NCBI GenBank assembly: GCA_934249215.1
Contig: CAKQKN010000087.1
Location: forward strand, 1-9,504
DNA: 9,504 bases
Reading direction: 5' to 3'
Source: an uncultured Clostridia bacterium
Lineage (GTDB): Bacteria; Bacillota; Clostridia; Christensenellales; Borkfalkiaceae
Positions 1-7,571 of this stretch are shown one piece after another. The position numbers were made by a program, and so were the translations under genes. Every line of letters begins with the position of its first letter. Position 1 is the stretch's first letter. A model generated the notes under the pieces. It did no database searches. It saw only the letters and a list, made by a program, of their open reading frames with translations, and was not told the origin of the DNA.

Positions 1-1569
1 GGGCATTACTTTGACGGAAAGACAAAGGATTCGGTTTGGAAAGAAATCGAAAAGCGTGCAGGCGTGGAATTTACGGTAAGCGGGGAATCTCACTCGGGAA
101 ACTACTATACAAAACTTTCGCCTTTAATGAATACGCTTGTCGACGCTCCCGACGTGGTATTTATCGTGCCCACGGCTGAAAGTATGTCGTCTGCGTTCAA
201 CGACGTGTGGTGCAATCCTAAATCGGGATTGATTTATAGTTACGACGACCTTTTGAAAGAATATCCCGCAGGAACTTTTCCGTATATCGAGAAAATACTT
301 TACGCTTCTCAATTCAAAAACGTATTGAATAACGGTAAGCACTACATGCTTCCCAACCTGACTTCCGCCAACAGTTTCGGTATTTATTATCGCACCGACT
401 GGTTGATAGCGGCGGGTTATTATAACGAAGTCGACGGCACAAAGGTTGCTCGTTACCCGAAGAACTTAGATGAGTTTACCGATGTTCTTGAAAAGTTTTC
501 AAACATCGGCAAGCTTGCAAAAGATAACGGTATCACCTTGAAACAAACCGCCGACAGAACTTACGGTTTTTCGCCTGCGTCGGGCCCGCATCTCTGGATG
601 CCTATATATCACGCATTCGGAGTGACCGACGGATGGGACATATACGGCGACGGAATCGATTATATGTATTCTAACGCAAAATACCGCAATTTCCTCGTCT
701 GGGCTAACAGCATGTACAACAAAGGGTACATTTATCCCACATTCAACTCATTGGCGACGAACGGCGAACGTCAATTGTTTTACGACGGAAAGATAGGCGT
801 TATGTTTACCAATGCGGAAACGCACGTCAAATATATTATGGATCGTATGACGAGTTTGGGCGTCGGCGATTGCGTAGGCTTCGGTCCCGCTATCGAGGGA
901 ACAAAAACGTACGGAGAAGAAGGATCTAAAGGTTTTTCCGACTGGGGCGGATACTGGGGCGGTTATTGTATATCAAGAACATGCAAAAACACCAAAGGTG
1001 CTCTCTCGTTATTGAACTTTTTGCTTTCACCCGAGGGCGGTATGCTGCGTACGAACGGAATAGAGGGCGTTCATTACACACTTAAAGACGGAAAAGTCGT
1101 TGTCACGCAGGAAAATATAGAAAATCGCATGATGGAAGGTTCGGCTTTCATTTCTTACGAAAACGATGACCGTGAATTGTTGCCCACGGGAGCATATGAA
1201 ATGGGTTCTTCTTTCGGCAGAGTCGCAAAATGGCAGTTATTCGAAGAAACGGGGCGATTGGAAAGTTATTGTGACGCCTATACTCTCGATCAGAAATACA
1301 CGAGGCTCGTGCAGGACGCACTCGATCGGATGGTGTTAAAAAGCAGTAAGCTTGTCAACTTCAACGCATATCCGAACAGTACCGTTTCGGCTATGACCGT
1401 ATACGCCGACACGGCAAAAAGCTATGTGAACAGCGTTATAATCGGCTTAAACGGTTTTTCCATAACCGAATGGGATGCACTGATTGCCAAGTTGAAATCG
1501 AGCAATAAAAACGTTGCCATGTTTGCTTCGGCAAACAATACATGCCGTGAATTCGGGTTTTTACAATAG
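1..1569 (+). CDS. ABC transporter extracellular solute-binding protein, family 1 (N-terminus missing)
   Basis: The frame is open from base 1 to the TAG at 1567-1569 and gives 522 residues, so the GTG at 64 is internal and the true start lies left of the window. The missing part should hold the lipoprotein signal peptide and the first beta strand. The protein resembles the large (500-560 residue) family 1 solute-binding lipoproteins of Bacillota oligosaccharide importers (LplA/YtcQ-like). Visible hallmarks are an opening lobe ending in DVVFIVP, the segment FGIYYRTDWLIAAGY followed by YPKNLDEFTDVLEKF, a YGFSPASGP stretch, and the FYDGKIGVMFTNAETHV segment typical of the hinge and second lobe. 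Many Tyr and Trp residues fit a sugar-binding cleft. It would capture a saccharide at the cell surface and deliver it to an ABC permease, which is not in this window. Two bases separate it from the next gene. The ligand cannot be read from sequence. Confidence 0.9.
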   Translation, partial: GHYFDGKTKDSVWKEIEKRAGVEFTVSGESHSGNYYTKLSPLMNTLVDAPDVVFIVPTAESMSSAFNDVWCNPKSGLIYSYDDLLKEYPAGTFPYIEKILYASQFKNVLNNGKHYMLPNLTSANSFGIYYRTDWLIAAGYYNEVDGTKVARYPKNLDEFTDVLEKFSNIGKLAKDNGITLKQTADRTYGFSPASGPHLWMPIYHAFGVTDGWDIYGDGIDYMYSNAKYRNFLVWANSMYNKGYIYPTFNSLATNGERQLFYDGKIGVMFTNAETHVKYIMDRMTSLGVGDCVGFGPAIEGTKTYGEEGSKGFSDWGGYWGGYCISRTCKNTKGALSLLNFLLSPEGGMLRTNGIEGVHYTLKDGKVVVTQENIENRMMEGSAFISYENDDRELLPTGAYEMGSSFGRVAKWQLFEETGRLESYCDAYTLDQKYTRLVQDALDRMVLKSSKLVNFNAYPNSTVSAMTVYADTAKSYVNSVIIGLNGFSITEWDALIAKLKSSNKNVAMFASANNTCREFGFLQ

Positions 1570-1571
1570 TT

Positions 1572-2837
1572 ATGAAAACGAACAAGCTAATAACGGCGGC
1601 GATAAGTATTCTATTATTGCTTCAATCGGTATGTCTTTTTGCGTGCTCGGAAGATTTTGAAAAAAGCAGTCCGTCGGCATCCGACAGTGCGACGAAAAAT
1701 GTTCAAAAAAACGATATGTTATACGGAATATGTTATCCTTATTCCGAGAGAGAGGGAGAGGGTTTTCTGCAAAAGGACATCGTTTTGATGGATAATTTAG
1801 GCGTAGGGTGCGTCCGTAATTGGATGCACATCACCGATCTTTTGCAAAGCAAATCAAAAATTAACGCGGCGGCTTGCGAAAAAATGCACGGCATACTCGC
1901 TTTGCAGAAAGAAAAAAACATGACGATTATCGGGATGAGTCATACCAACTTTAACGGCGGTGGCGCTCTTTCCGGTAAGCCGGAGCGCAATATCGAAAAG
2001 GGAAGCGAATATCTGACATGGCTTTTCAATTATTATACGTCCTGGAAAACTCTTGCTCGTGAATTTCCCGAGGTAGAATACTGGGAGATCGAGAATGAGA
2101 TAAACAACGCCGATTTTATGAAGAATACGCAGGGCGAAGCCGTGTATTCGCTCAAAGAGATGGCGGATATATCAACCGATATGTTATATTATGCTTCGCG
2201 TGCGATACATTCGGTAAATCCGAAAGCGAAAACGGTTTTGGGCGGAATCACCGAACCGAGAGGACTCGGGAACGGTGAAAACACGGCGTTTTTAGAGTTA
2301 TTATATCAAAATATCAAAAGCGGAGAATTTGGCTATTTTTACGGGCTTGAAGACCGCGCGACCGCCTCGGCGGATCCCGACGATTATTTTGAAATTGCCT
2401 GCTGGCACCCGTACGTCTGGACAGAGTTCGACAAATCGTTTTTTATCAACGAAAACAAAAAAATATACGACGTAATATTAAAATACGAACCGAACGGAAA
2501 GGATGTTTTTTTCACCGAAATCGGTTTTTCCAACGAAAATAAGACCGAAGAAACGACAAGCCGGTATTTAACGCTTATGTTCGAGGCGGTGAAAGAAAGC
2601 ATGCCTTACGTTAAAACCGTTAACTACTTCAAGATGTTTGACGTTGCAAAAAAGACATGGACCGGAAGATTTTCGCGTTACGGCTTATTTTACGATAGCG
2701 GAAACAACGTCTATGCTCAGGCTGTGGGCGACACCGTAACTCCCTTAAAAAACGGTGCTCCCAAATTGACGGCTTATACATTTCAGCAGTTAGCCGGCGG
2801 AAAAGGCACGCTGGAACTTTATAACAGAAAAAGTTAG
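1572..2837 (+). CDS. Lipoprotein with clan GH-A-like TIM-barrel glycosidase domain (copy 1)
   Basis: A 421-residue protein. Residues 1-25 form a lipoprotein signal peptide: Lys residues, a Leu-rich core, then lipobox L22-F-A-C25, so it should be anchored outside the membrane. After a short Ser-rich linker, a catalytic-barrel-like domain runs from about residue 50 to the end. The segment YWEIENEINN carries an Asn-Glu pair (N175-E176) placed like the acid/base of clan GH-A enzymes, and VFFTEIGFS carries E316, placed like the nucleophile. FEIACWHPY between them resembles the conserved His/Tyr strand of these barrels. The protein ends just after FQQLAGG, apparently the last barrel helix, so there is no accessory beta-sandwich. 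I cannot assign a CAZy family; GH39- or GH5-like is the nearest impression. No good Shine-Dalgarno precedes the ATG, which lies 2 bases after the previous stop, suggesting translational coupling. The next gene is a paralogue. Confidence 0.8.
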   Translation: MKTNKLITAAISILLLLQSVCLFACSEDFEKSSPSASDSATKNVQKNDMLYGICYPYSEREGEGFLQKDIVLMDNLGVGCVRNWMHITDLLQSKSKINAAACEKMHGILALQKEKNMTIIGMSHTNFNGGGALSGKPERNIEKGSEYLTWLFNYYTSWKTLAREFPEVEYWEIENEINNADFMKNTQGEAVYSLKEMADISTDMLYYASRAIHSVNPKAKTVLGGITEPRGLGNGENTAFLELLYQNIKSGEFGYFYGLEDRATASADPDDYFEIACWHPYVWTEFDKSFFINENKKIYDVILKYEPNGKDVFFTEIGFSNENKTEETTSRYLTLMFEAVKESMPYVKTVNYFKMFDVAKKTWTGRFSRYGLFYDSGNNVYAQAVGDTVTPLKNGAPKLTAYTFQQLAGGKGTLELYNRKS

Positions 2838-2862
2838 CTTCGTGCGCTCGGAACGCGCCGTC

Positions 2863-2867
2863 GGAGG
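2863..2867 (+). promoter_or_regulatory. Shine-Dalgarno site of the second GH-A-like lipoprotein
   Basis: GGAGG lies 5 bases before the ATG at 2873. It is the strongest ribosome binding site on the + strand of this window and fixes the start of the downstream lipoprotein. The 35-base gap that holds it is visibly richer in G and C than the flanking genes. Confidence 0.8.
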
Positions 2868-2872
2868 AAAGA

Positions 2873-4111
2873 ATGAAAAAATTCATCAGTGCTGTTTTAT
2901 GTGTAATATCGGCGATTTGCCTTTTCGGTTGCGGTTCGAAACAAGATGAGAAACCGCTTGATTGCGAAGGCGGAATCGGCGACCGAACCAAGTTGTACGG
3001 CGTGTGCTACGAGCCATCCGTAAGGCTTGAAACGGAAGATCTGTTCAATGTGTCGAAAGATACCGAAATGCTTAAAAATTTAGGAGTCACGTCAATGCGT
3101 TTTTGGATGCAAACGACTTATCTTCTGGAAAACCCGACCACCGTTAAAGAGGATATTTGCAAAAAAATGCATAAGATAATCGCTTCTTTTCAAAAGGCGG
3201 GTATAACCGTTACGGGTATGAGTCATACCAATTTCAACTCAGGTATCACTTCTTCGGGCAAACCCGCGCGAGACGTGTCGTCTCCGACTACGGAATACGT
3301 TAAATGGTTGGAAAATTACAGGACAAGTTTTCGTACTTTGGCAAAGGAATTTCCCGAAATTACTCACTGGGAAATCGATAACGAAGTAAACAATACCGAC
3401 TTTATGAAAAATCTTGCCAACGAATCCGTTTACAGTCAGGAACAAATGGCGGAAATCGCAACCGATATTCTTTGGTACGGTTCGAAAGGAATTCACGAGG
3501 GTAACGCTAAAGCCAAAACCGTTTTATCGGGCTTGGTCGGGTTATATAGCGGTCGCATAAAGACTTTTCTGGAAAAAGTATACCTTAACATCGAAAGCGG
3601 CGAATACGGCTATGATTACGCAAAAGGAGACAAAAAGTCGGCTTCGAAAAACCCCGACGATTATTTTGAAATTGCCTGCTGGCATCCGTATATCGAGGGG
3701 GCGTTCAGCCAAAAAGTATTCAAAAAATACAACGATGAGATATATCGGGTGATATTAGAGCACGAAAAAAAACACAAAAAGGTTATTTTTTCCGAAGTGG
3801 GCTTTTCAAACACGACGTATGCCGAAAAAATATCGGCGAAATACTTAACGGAAATGTTTACGGTTATCCGCGAACAGATGCCGTATGTCGAAAGTGTACA
3901 TTATTATAAGCTTTTCGATTATGCGGACGCCGAAAAATACTGGACGCACACCATATCTCGGTACGGACTGTTTTACGATCCTGATCCGAGCAGAAGATAT
4001 ACAAACAATGAAAGCGACGGCTATGTCGTTGCCGCCGAGCCCAAACCTGCGGCTCTGGCATTTCAGCAGCTTGCCGGAGGAAGCGGCGAATTGAACATTT
4101 ATAAACTATGA
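2873..4111 (+). CDS. Lipoprotein with clan GH-A-like TIM-barrel glycosidase domain (copy 2)
   Basis: A 412-residue paralogue of the preceding gene; by eye about half the residues match along the whole barrel. Residues 1-20 are a lipoprotein signal peptide with lipobox L17-F-G-C20. The putative acid/base lies in HWEIDNEVNN (N170-E171) and the putative nucleophile in VIFSEVGFS (E308). MSHTNFN, DDYFEIACWHP, SRYGLFYD and FQQLAGG are shared with copy 1. Both putative catalytic Glu residues are kept, so it should be active. The copies differ most in the loops after the second and eighth strands and near the end, where this one has an extra YTNNESDGY stretch, which may mean different substrate preferences. 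The start is set by GGAGG at 2863-2867 and the signal peptide. The TGA overlaps the next ATG (ATGA), showing translational coupling. Family assignment beyond clan GH-A is uncertain. Confidence 0.8.
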   Translation: MKKFISAVLCVISAICLFGCGSKQDEKPLDCEGGIGDRTKLYGVCYEPSVRLETEDLFNVSKDTEMLKNLGVTSMRFWMQTTYLLENPTTVKEDICKKMHKIIASFQKAGITVTGMSHTNFNSGITSSGKPARDVSSPTTEYVKWLENYRTSFRTLAKEFPEITHWEIDNEVNNTDFMKNLANESVYSQEQMAEIATDILWYGSKGIHEGNAKAKTVLSGLVGLYSGRIKTFLEKVYLNIESGEYGYDYAKGDKKSASKNPDDYFEIACWHPYIEGAFSQKVFKKYNDEIYRVILEHEKKHKKVIFSEVGFSNTTYAEKISAKYLTEMFTVIREQMPYVESVHYYKLFDYADAEKYWTHTISRYGLFYDPDPSRRYTNNESDGYVVAAEPKPAALAFQQLAGGSGELNIYKL

Positions 4112-6318
4112 AAGACATTGTTATAGAACAATATTATTATGATTTCGTTGTTATCGGCGGCGGGTTGGCGGGCATGGCAACGGCAATAAGCGCGGCGAGA
4201 AACGGAAGCAAGGTTGCATTGATAAATAATCGTTCTCTTCTTGGCGGAAACGCGAGTTCCGAAATAGGTATAGATATAAACGGGGCATGTTATAATTCCC
4301 GATATTCTCCGTCGGTTTATGCGCGGGAAACGGGCATTATAGAAGAGATAAAACAGGAAATATTTCACCGTGCCGGCTATGAAGACATAAAGAGCGCATC
4401 CTATGACGGTGTGTTTTTCGACGTGATAAATCGTGAAAAAAACATTGATTTATATCTTAACACGCAGGCTATAGACGTATTTTGCCGTAATTCGGTGATT
4501 AAGCATGTCGACTGCGTGCAACTTACCACGGAAAAGAAAATACGTTTTTGCGCGCCGTTGTTTGCCGATTGTACGGGTGACGGGTTCGTCGGAGCGAGAG
4601 CCGGGGCGGATTATGACGAAGGGAGCGAGGGAAAAGATGAGTTCGGCGAGTCGCTTGCTCCCAAGCAAAGAACGAAGTTCGTGAACGGCTCGACTTTGAT
4701 GTTCAAAACCATTCGTACCGGTAAACCCGAAAAGTATATTGCCCCCGATTTTGCTTACGATATTACAAAACTTGATTTTTTCAAAGATCTCGGAACAAAA
4801 AACAGGACGTTTTATCGCGGAAAAGACGGAAATTTTCAAGGTTTATGGTGGGTTGAATTCGGAGGACATCTCGATATAATAAAAGATAGCGAGATAATCG
4901 CCGAAGAGCTGCGCAAATTGGTGTATGGTATTTGGAATTACATCAAAAACAGCGGAAAATTCGAAAATGTCGATGACGCCAAACTTGTTTGGGTTGGCTC
5001 GGTATTGGGAAAACGGGAATCGCGCAGATTTTTGGGGGAATACATACTTAATCAGCGAGATATTATCAGCAAAAAACAATTTAACGACGCTTGCTATTGC
5101 GCAGGCTGGCCGATGGACGTTCATGCAAATTACGGTATTTACGACGTTGATTACGCCACGCATTGGAACTTTGTACCGGGTATGTATAACGTTCCGTTTT
5201 CCACCCTTTATTCGCGCAACATAAACAATCTTTTGTTTGCGGGAAGGCTGACAAGCTGCACGAGGGTTGCGAACGGTTCAACGAGGGTAATGGCGACTTG
5301 CGCGGTGGGAGGTCAGGCTGCGGGAACGGCTGCGGCTTTGTGTAAAAAGTACCGTTGCACCCCCAGGCAAATCCGTTTGGAACATATTTGCGAATTACAA
5401 GAGCTTCTTTTACGGCAGGATCAGACCATTGTAGGCTATAAAGAAAAACCCTTTATTGAAAACATAACGGTAAAAACATCGTCTCATAAATTGGCGGATA
5501 ACGGTCGAAAGGAAAGCATGGTGGAGCTTGAAAGGGACATTGCTCTTTGCATACCTTTGTCGTCAAAAAGCTTGGACAGCGTGGATATTTACGTTAAGAA
5601 CAGCGGCGGGCAAACGATTTTGAATTATGATATTTTATGGGGCGATTATCCCGAATGTTATTTGCCTTCGACAAAACAAAAAAGTCTGTCCGTTCGTATA
5701 GGAGAAAACTATGAAGGTTACGCAACGCTGCCGATTGATTGCGGCGCGGGTGCGGATGGTAAAATTTATATAGATTTTCGTTCCAATGCTACTTTGTCGA
5801 TCGGAACTACTTCACGTTCTCTTGTCGGAATAAGTTCGCTTCAGTGTACCATGCGCGAACCCGACGAGCGTGATCCCAGAAGCTATTCCACAGTCCGACT
5901 GAAAGATAATATTTGTTTCAGGGATTTATCGCCGGAACAAGAGCTGTTTTGCGGCGAAAACGTCTTTTGCGGATATGGCAGACCGTACGGAGCACCGAAT
6001 TGCTGGGTTAGCGAGGGTAAAGGCAACCAATGGCTTACGGCGACATTCGATTCCGCTTACGTTTCCGAAATTCATTTGGTATTCGACACGGATCTCAGAG
6101 AAGACATTATCATGAATCAGCCGCTTTCGACGATAAAAAAATATCGATTGACGGTAGAAGGCAAGAATGTGTCGAAGCGGTTTGAAATAACGGATAATTT
6201 CAGGCGTATAAACAAATTTTTCATCGGCGACGAAATAGAAAAAATTACCTTTGTTCCGGAAGAAAATTACGGCGATGAAAATTTTACGCTGTTTGCGATA
6301 AAAGTGTACAAGGATTGA
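4108..6318 (+). CDS. FAD-dependent oxidoreductase (FAD_oxidored/PF12831-like) with C-terminal beta-sandwich modules
   Basis: A 736-residue protein without a signal peptide, so probably cytoplasmic. The N-terminal Rossmann fold shows FVVIGGGLAG (GGGLAG at 17-22) and, at 42-52, RSLLGGNASSE, the characteristic FAD_oxidored signature. DCTGDG (154-159) and NNLLFAGRLTSCT (373-385), followed by MATCAVGGQAAGTAAA, are the other FAD-contacting segments. From about residue 450 the sequence turns beta-rich. A first beta-sandwich is followed by a segment around 630-736 (NCWVSEGKGNQWLTATF, IHLVFDTDL, FAIKVYKD) that looks like a discoidin/F5-8C-type sandwich. Such proteins are common in glycan-use loci and are often annotated simply as FAD-dependent oxidoreductase. 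The natural substrate of most is unknown; oxidation of an imported sugar is my inference. The gene overlaps its upstream neighbour by 4 bases and ends 2 bases before the next ATG. Confidence 0.9.
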   Translation: MKDIVIEQYYYDFVVIGGGLAGMATAISAARNGSKVALINNRSLLGGNASSEIGIDINGACYNSRYSPSVYARETGIIEEIKQEIFHRAGYEDIKSASYDGVFFDVINREKNIDLYLNTQAIDVFCRNSVIKHVDCVQLTTEKKIRFCAPLFADCTGDGFVGARAGADYDEGSEGKDEFGESLAPKQRTKFVNGSTLMFKTIRTGKPEKYIAPDFAYDITKLDFFKDLGTKNRTFYRGKDGNFQGLWWVEFGGHLDIIKDSEIIAEELRKLVYGIWNYIKNSGKFENVDDAKLVWVGSVLGKRESRRFLGEYILNQRDIISKKQFNDACYCAGWPMDVHANYGIYDVDYATHWNFVPGMYNVPFSTLYSRNINNLLFAGRLTSCTRVANGSTRVMATCAVGGQAAGTAAALCKKYRCTPRQIRLEHICELQELLLRQDQTIVGYKEKPFIENITVKTSSHKLADNGRKESMVELERDIALCIPLSSKSLDSVDIYVKNSGGQTILNYDILWGDYPECYLPSTKQKSLSVRIGENYEGYATLPIDCGAGADGKIYIDFRSNATLSIGTTSRSLVGISSLQCTMREPDERDPRSYSTVRLKDNICFRDLSPEQELFCGENVFCGYGRPYGAPNCWVSEGKGNQWLTATFDSAYVSEIHLVFDTDLREDIIMNQPLSTIKKYRLTVEGKNVSKRFEITDNFRRINKFFIGDEIEKITFVPEENYGDENFTLFAIKVYKD
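6310..6314 (+). promoter_or_regulatory. Shine-Dalgarno site deciding the start of the M14 peptidase gene
   Basis: AAGGA lies 6 bases before the ATG at 6321. The alternative TTG at 6315 would directly abut this site, so the ATG is preferred. The site lies within the last codons of the FAD oxidoreductase gene. Confidence 0.6.
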
Positions 6319-6320
6319 TT

Positions 6321-7391
6321 ATGTTTAAGATAATAACTGATTTCGGCGGAGCAAATATACGCATAAACGACATATCGGAAAACGTCGTGCATATCGAGCA
6401 GGAAATACGCGATACCGGTGAATGGTGGTTTTGGTGGAATTTTAAAGTAAGCGTCGACCGCGTCGAAACGATTCGCTTTTGTTTCGATAACGGCGCGGTC
6501 GTTCATCCGAAAGGTCCTTGCGTACGCTATGACGGCGAGGAATTTTATTATGCTACCGATTCGAGGGTGAATGCGTCGGAGTTCCTTTTTACCTTCGATA
6601 AGGCGGGAGTCTGGCAATTCTCTTTCGCTATTCCTTATCAAACGGATGATTGGCATCGTTTCGTAAACAGTCGTCCGTACAGTCTTACTACGAAGATCGC
6701 GGGAATATCCGAACACGGAAGACCGATTGAGCTTGTTGACGCGAATGCACAAAACGAACAAATCATAGTCGTCGCATGCAGGCACCACGCATGCGAGTCG
6801 GTTGCCGCTTTTTCGATGGAGGGACTGCTTGACTATTTAATGACAAGTCCGTTTATGCAAAAGTACCGCATAATCGTAATGCCGTTTGTCGATATTGACG
6901 GGGTTGAACAGGGTGATCAAGGCAAAAGCAGGTTGCCGCACGATCATAATCGTGATTACATCGACGATTCTATTTATCGGTCGGTAAAAATATTGAAAGA
7001 GATCGCAGACACCGGGCGGGTGGTTTGTCTTTTTGACCTGCATTGTCCCGCGGCGTGGGGCGGCTCGCACGATCATTTAAGCCTGATAGGGCTTCCGGCG
7101 CCTTATGATTCGGCTCAACGCGTTTTTTCGGATATTTTACAAAGAACTACCGAACGGGAAGGCTGTCCTATCGTATATAAAAGCGAAAACGATATTTTAT
7201 TCGGGCAAAGCTGGAACAAAGGCGAACAAAGCAAAAATTGCAGCACATATTTCGCAAAACGCGGAGCGCTTTTATCTTTCACGTTCGAGCATCCTTTTAT
7301 AGGGGATATGTCGAAACCTTATAGTCCCGACGATTTACGCGCATTCGGGAAATGCTTCGGTAAAGCGGTTCAAACGTTTTTATCGAAATGA
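6321..7391 (+). CDS. M14-family zinc carboxypeptidase with cytosolic-carboxypeptidase-like N-terminal domain
   Basis: From the ATG the protein has 356 residues and no signal peptide. Residues 1 to about 135 form a beta-rich domain with the Trp-rich motif EWWFWWNF near residue 34, like the N-terminal domain of cytosolic-carboxypeptidase-type M14 enzymes. The catalytic domain keeps every expected element: H156-A-C-E159 and H241 (in FDLHCP) as zinc ligands, N210-R211 in HDHNRDY as the terminal-carboxylate-binding pair, and E323 in FTFEHPF as the general base. VMPFVDIDGVEQGDQGK precedes the NR motif, as in related bacterial M14 proteins. The expected activity is hydrolysis of an amide bond near a free carboxylate. 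In this operon the substrate could be a glycopeptide, muropeptide or amino-acid-decorated sugar, but that is inference. It is the last gene of the operon, 2 bases after the FAD oxidoreductase, and is followed by a terminator hairpin. Confidence 0.88.
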   Translation: MFKIITDFGGANIRINDISENVVHIEQEIRDTGEWWFWWNFKVSVDRVETIRFCFDNGAVVHPKGPCVRYDGEEFYYATDSRVNASEFLFTFDKAGVWQFSFAIPYQTDDWHRFVNSRPYSLTTKIAGISEHGRPIELVDANAQNEQIIVVACRHHACESVAAFSMEGLLDYLMTSPFMQKYRIIVMPFVDIDGVEQGDQGKSRLPHDHNRDYIDDSIYRSVKILKEIADTGRVVCLFDLHCPAAWGGSHDHLSLIGLPAPYDSAQRVFSDILQRTTEREGCPIVYKSENDILFGQSWNKGEQSKNCSTYFAKRGALLSFTFEHPFIGDMSKPYSPDDLRAFGKCFGKAVQTFLSK

Positions 7392-7571
7392 CGCTCCGCG
7401 AAATCAGTGGCAGAGTGGCTATTGTTCGGTTCATTGTAAAAAAATACAAATCGCGCAAACAAAAAAACCGATATTTTCGTTTGGTAAAACGGATTTATCG
7501 GTTTTATCTTTTATAGGCTCAATGTCAAATGTCGAGCGTTTTTTAAATGCCGTCGCTTATTATTTATTCCG
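7392..7571. other. Convergent intergenic region
   Basis: This 180-base stretch separates the stop of the M14 peptidase gene from the stop of the GH172 gene. Apart from the hairpin at 7461-7511 I see no gene, RNA or promoter in it. As both neighbours end here, no promoter is expected. Confidence 0.8.
7461..7511. terminator. Bidirectional intrinsic terminator
   Basis: AAAACCGATA (7464-7473) pairs perfectly with TATCGGTTTT (7496-7505). An inner stem, CGTTT (7478-7482) with AAACG (7487-7491), closes a four-base loop. A run of seven A precedes the paired CC, and TTTT-ATC-TTTT follows on the other arm, so each strand sees a hairpin ending in a T-rich tract. The position between two converging genes suits termination of both the + strand operon and the - strand fucI-GH172 transcript. 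The core holds few G-C pairs, so efficiency may be moderate. Confidence 0.72.

Noticed and set aside
1480..1569. Possible frameshift near the C-terminus of the solute-binding protein
   Set aside because: The ending is not the most usual one for the family, but the reading frame, length and tight junction to the next gene are normal, and no alternative frame continues a recognisable ending.
2629..2991. Open frame on the - strand spanning the junction of the two lipoprotein genes
   Set aside because: It is antisense to two well-supported genes, lacks a ribosome binding site and shows no recognisable domain.
4450..4839. Open frame on the - strand inside the FAD oxidoreductase gene
   Set aside because: It lies wholly within a gene with strong FAD motifs, with no start signal or family resemblance.
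6315..6320. TTG at 6315 as start of the M14 peptidase gene
   Set aside because: It would touch the AAGGA site with no spacing, while the ATG at 6321 is 6 bases from it.
7517..7547. Second possible terminator: GCTC (7517-7520) with GAGC (7534-7537), then a T run
   Set aside because: The stem is only four base pairs around a 13-base loop; too weak next to the clear hairpin just upstream.
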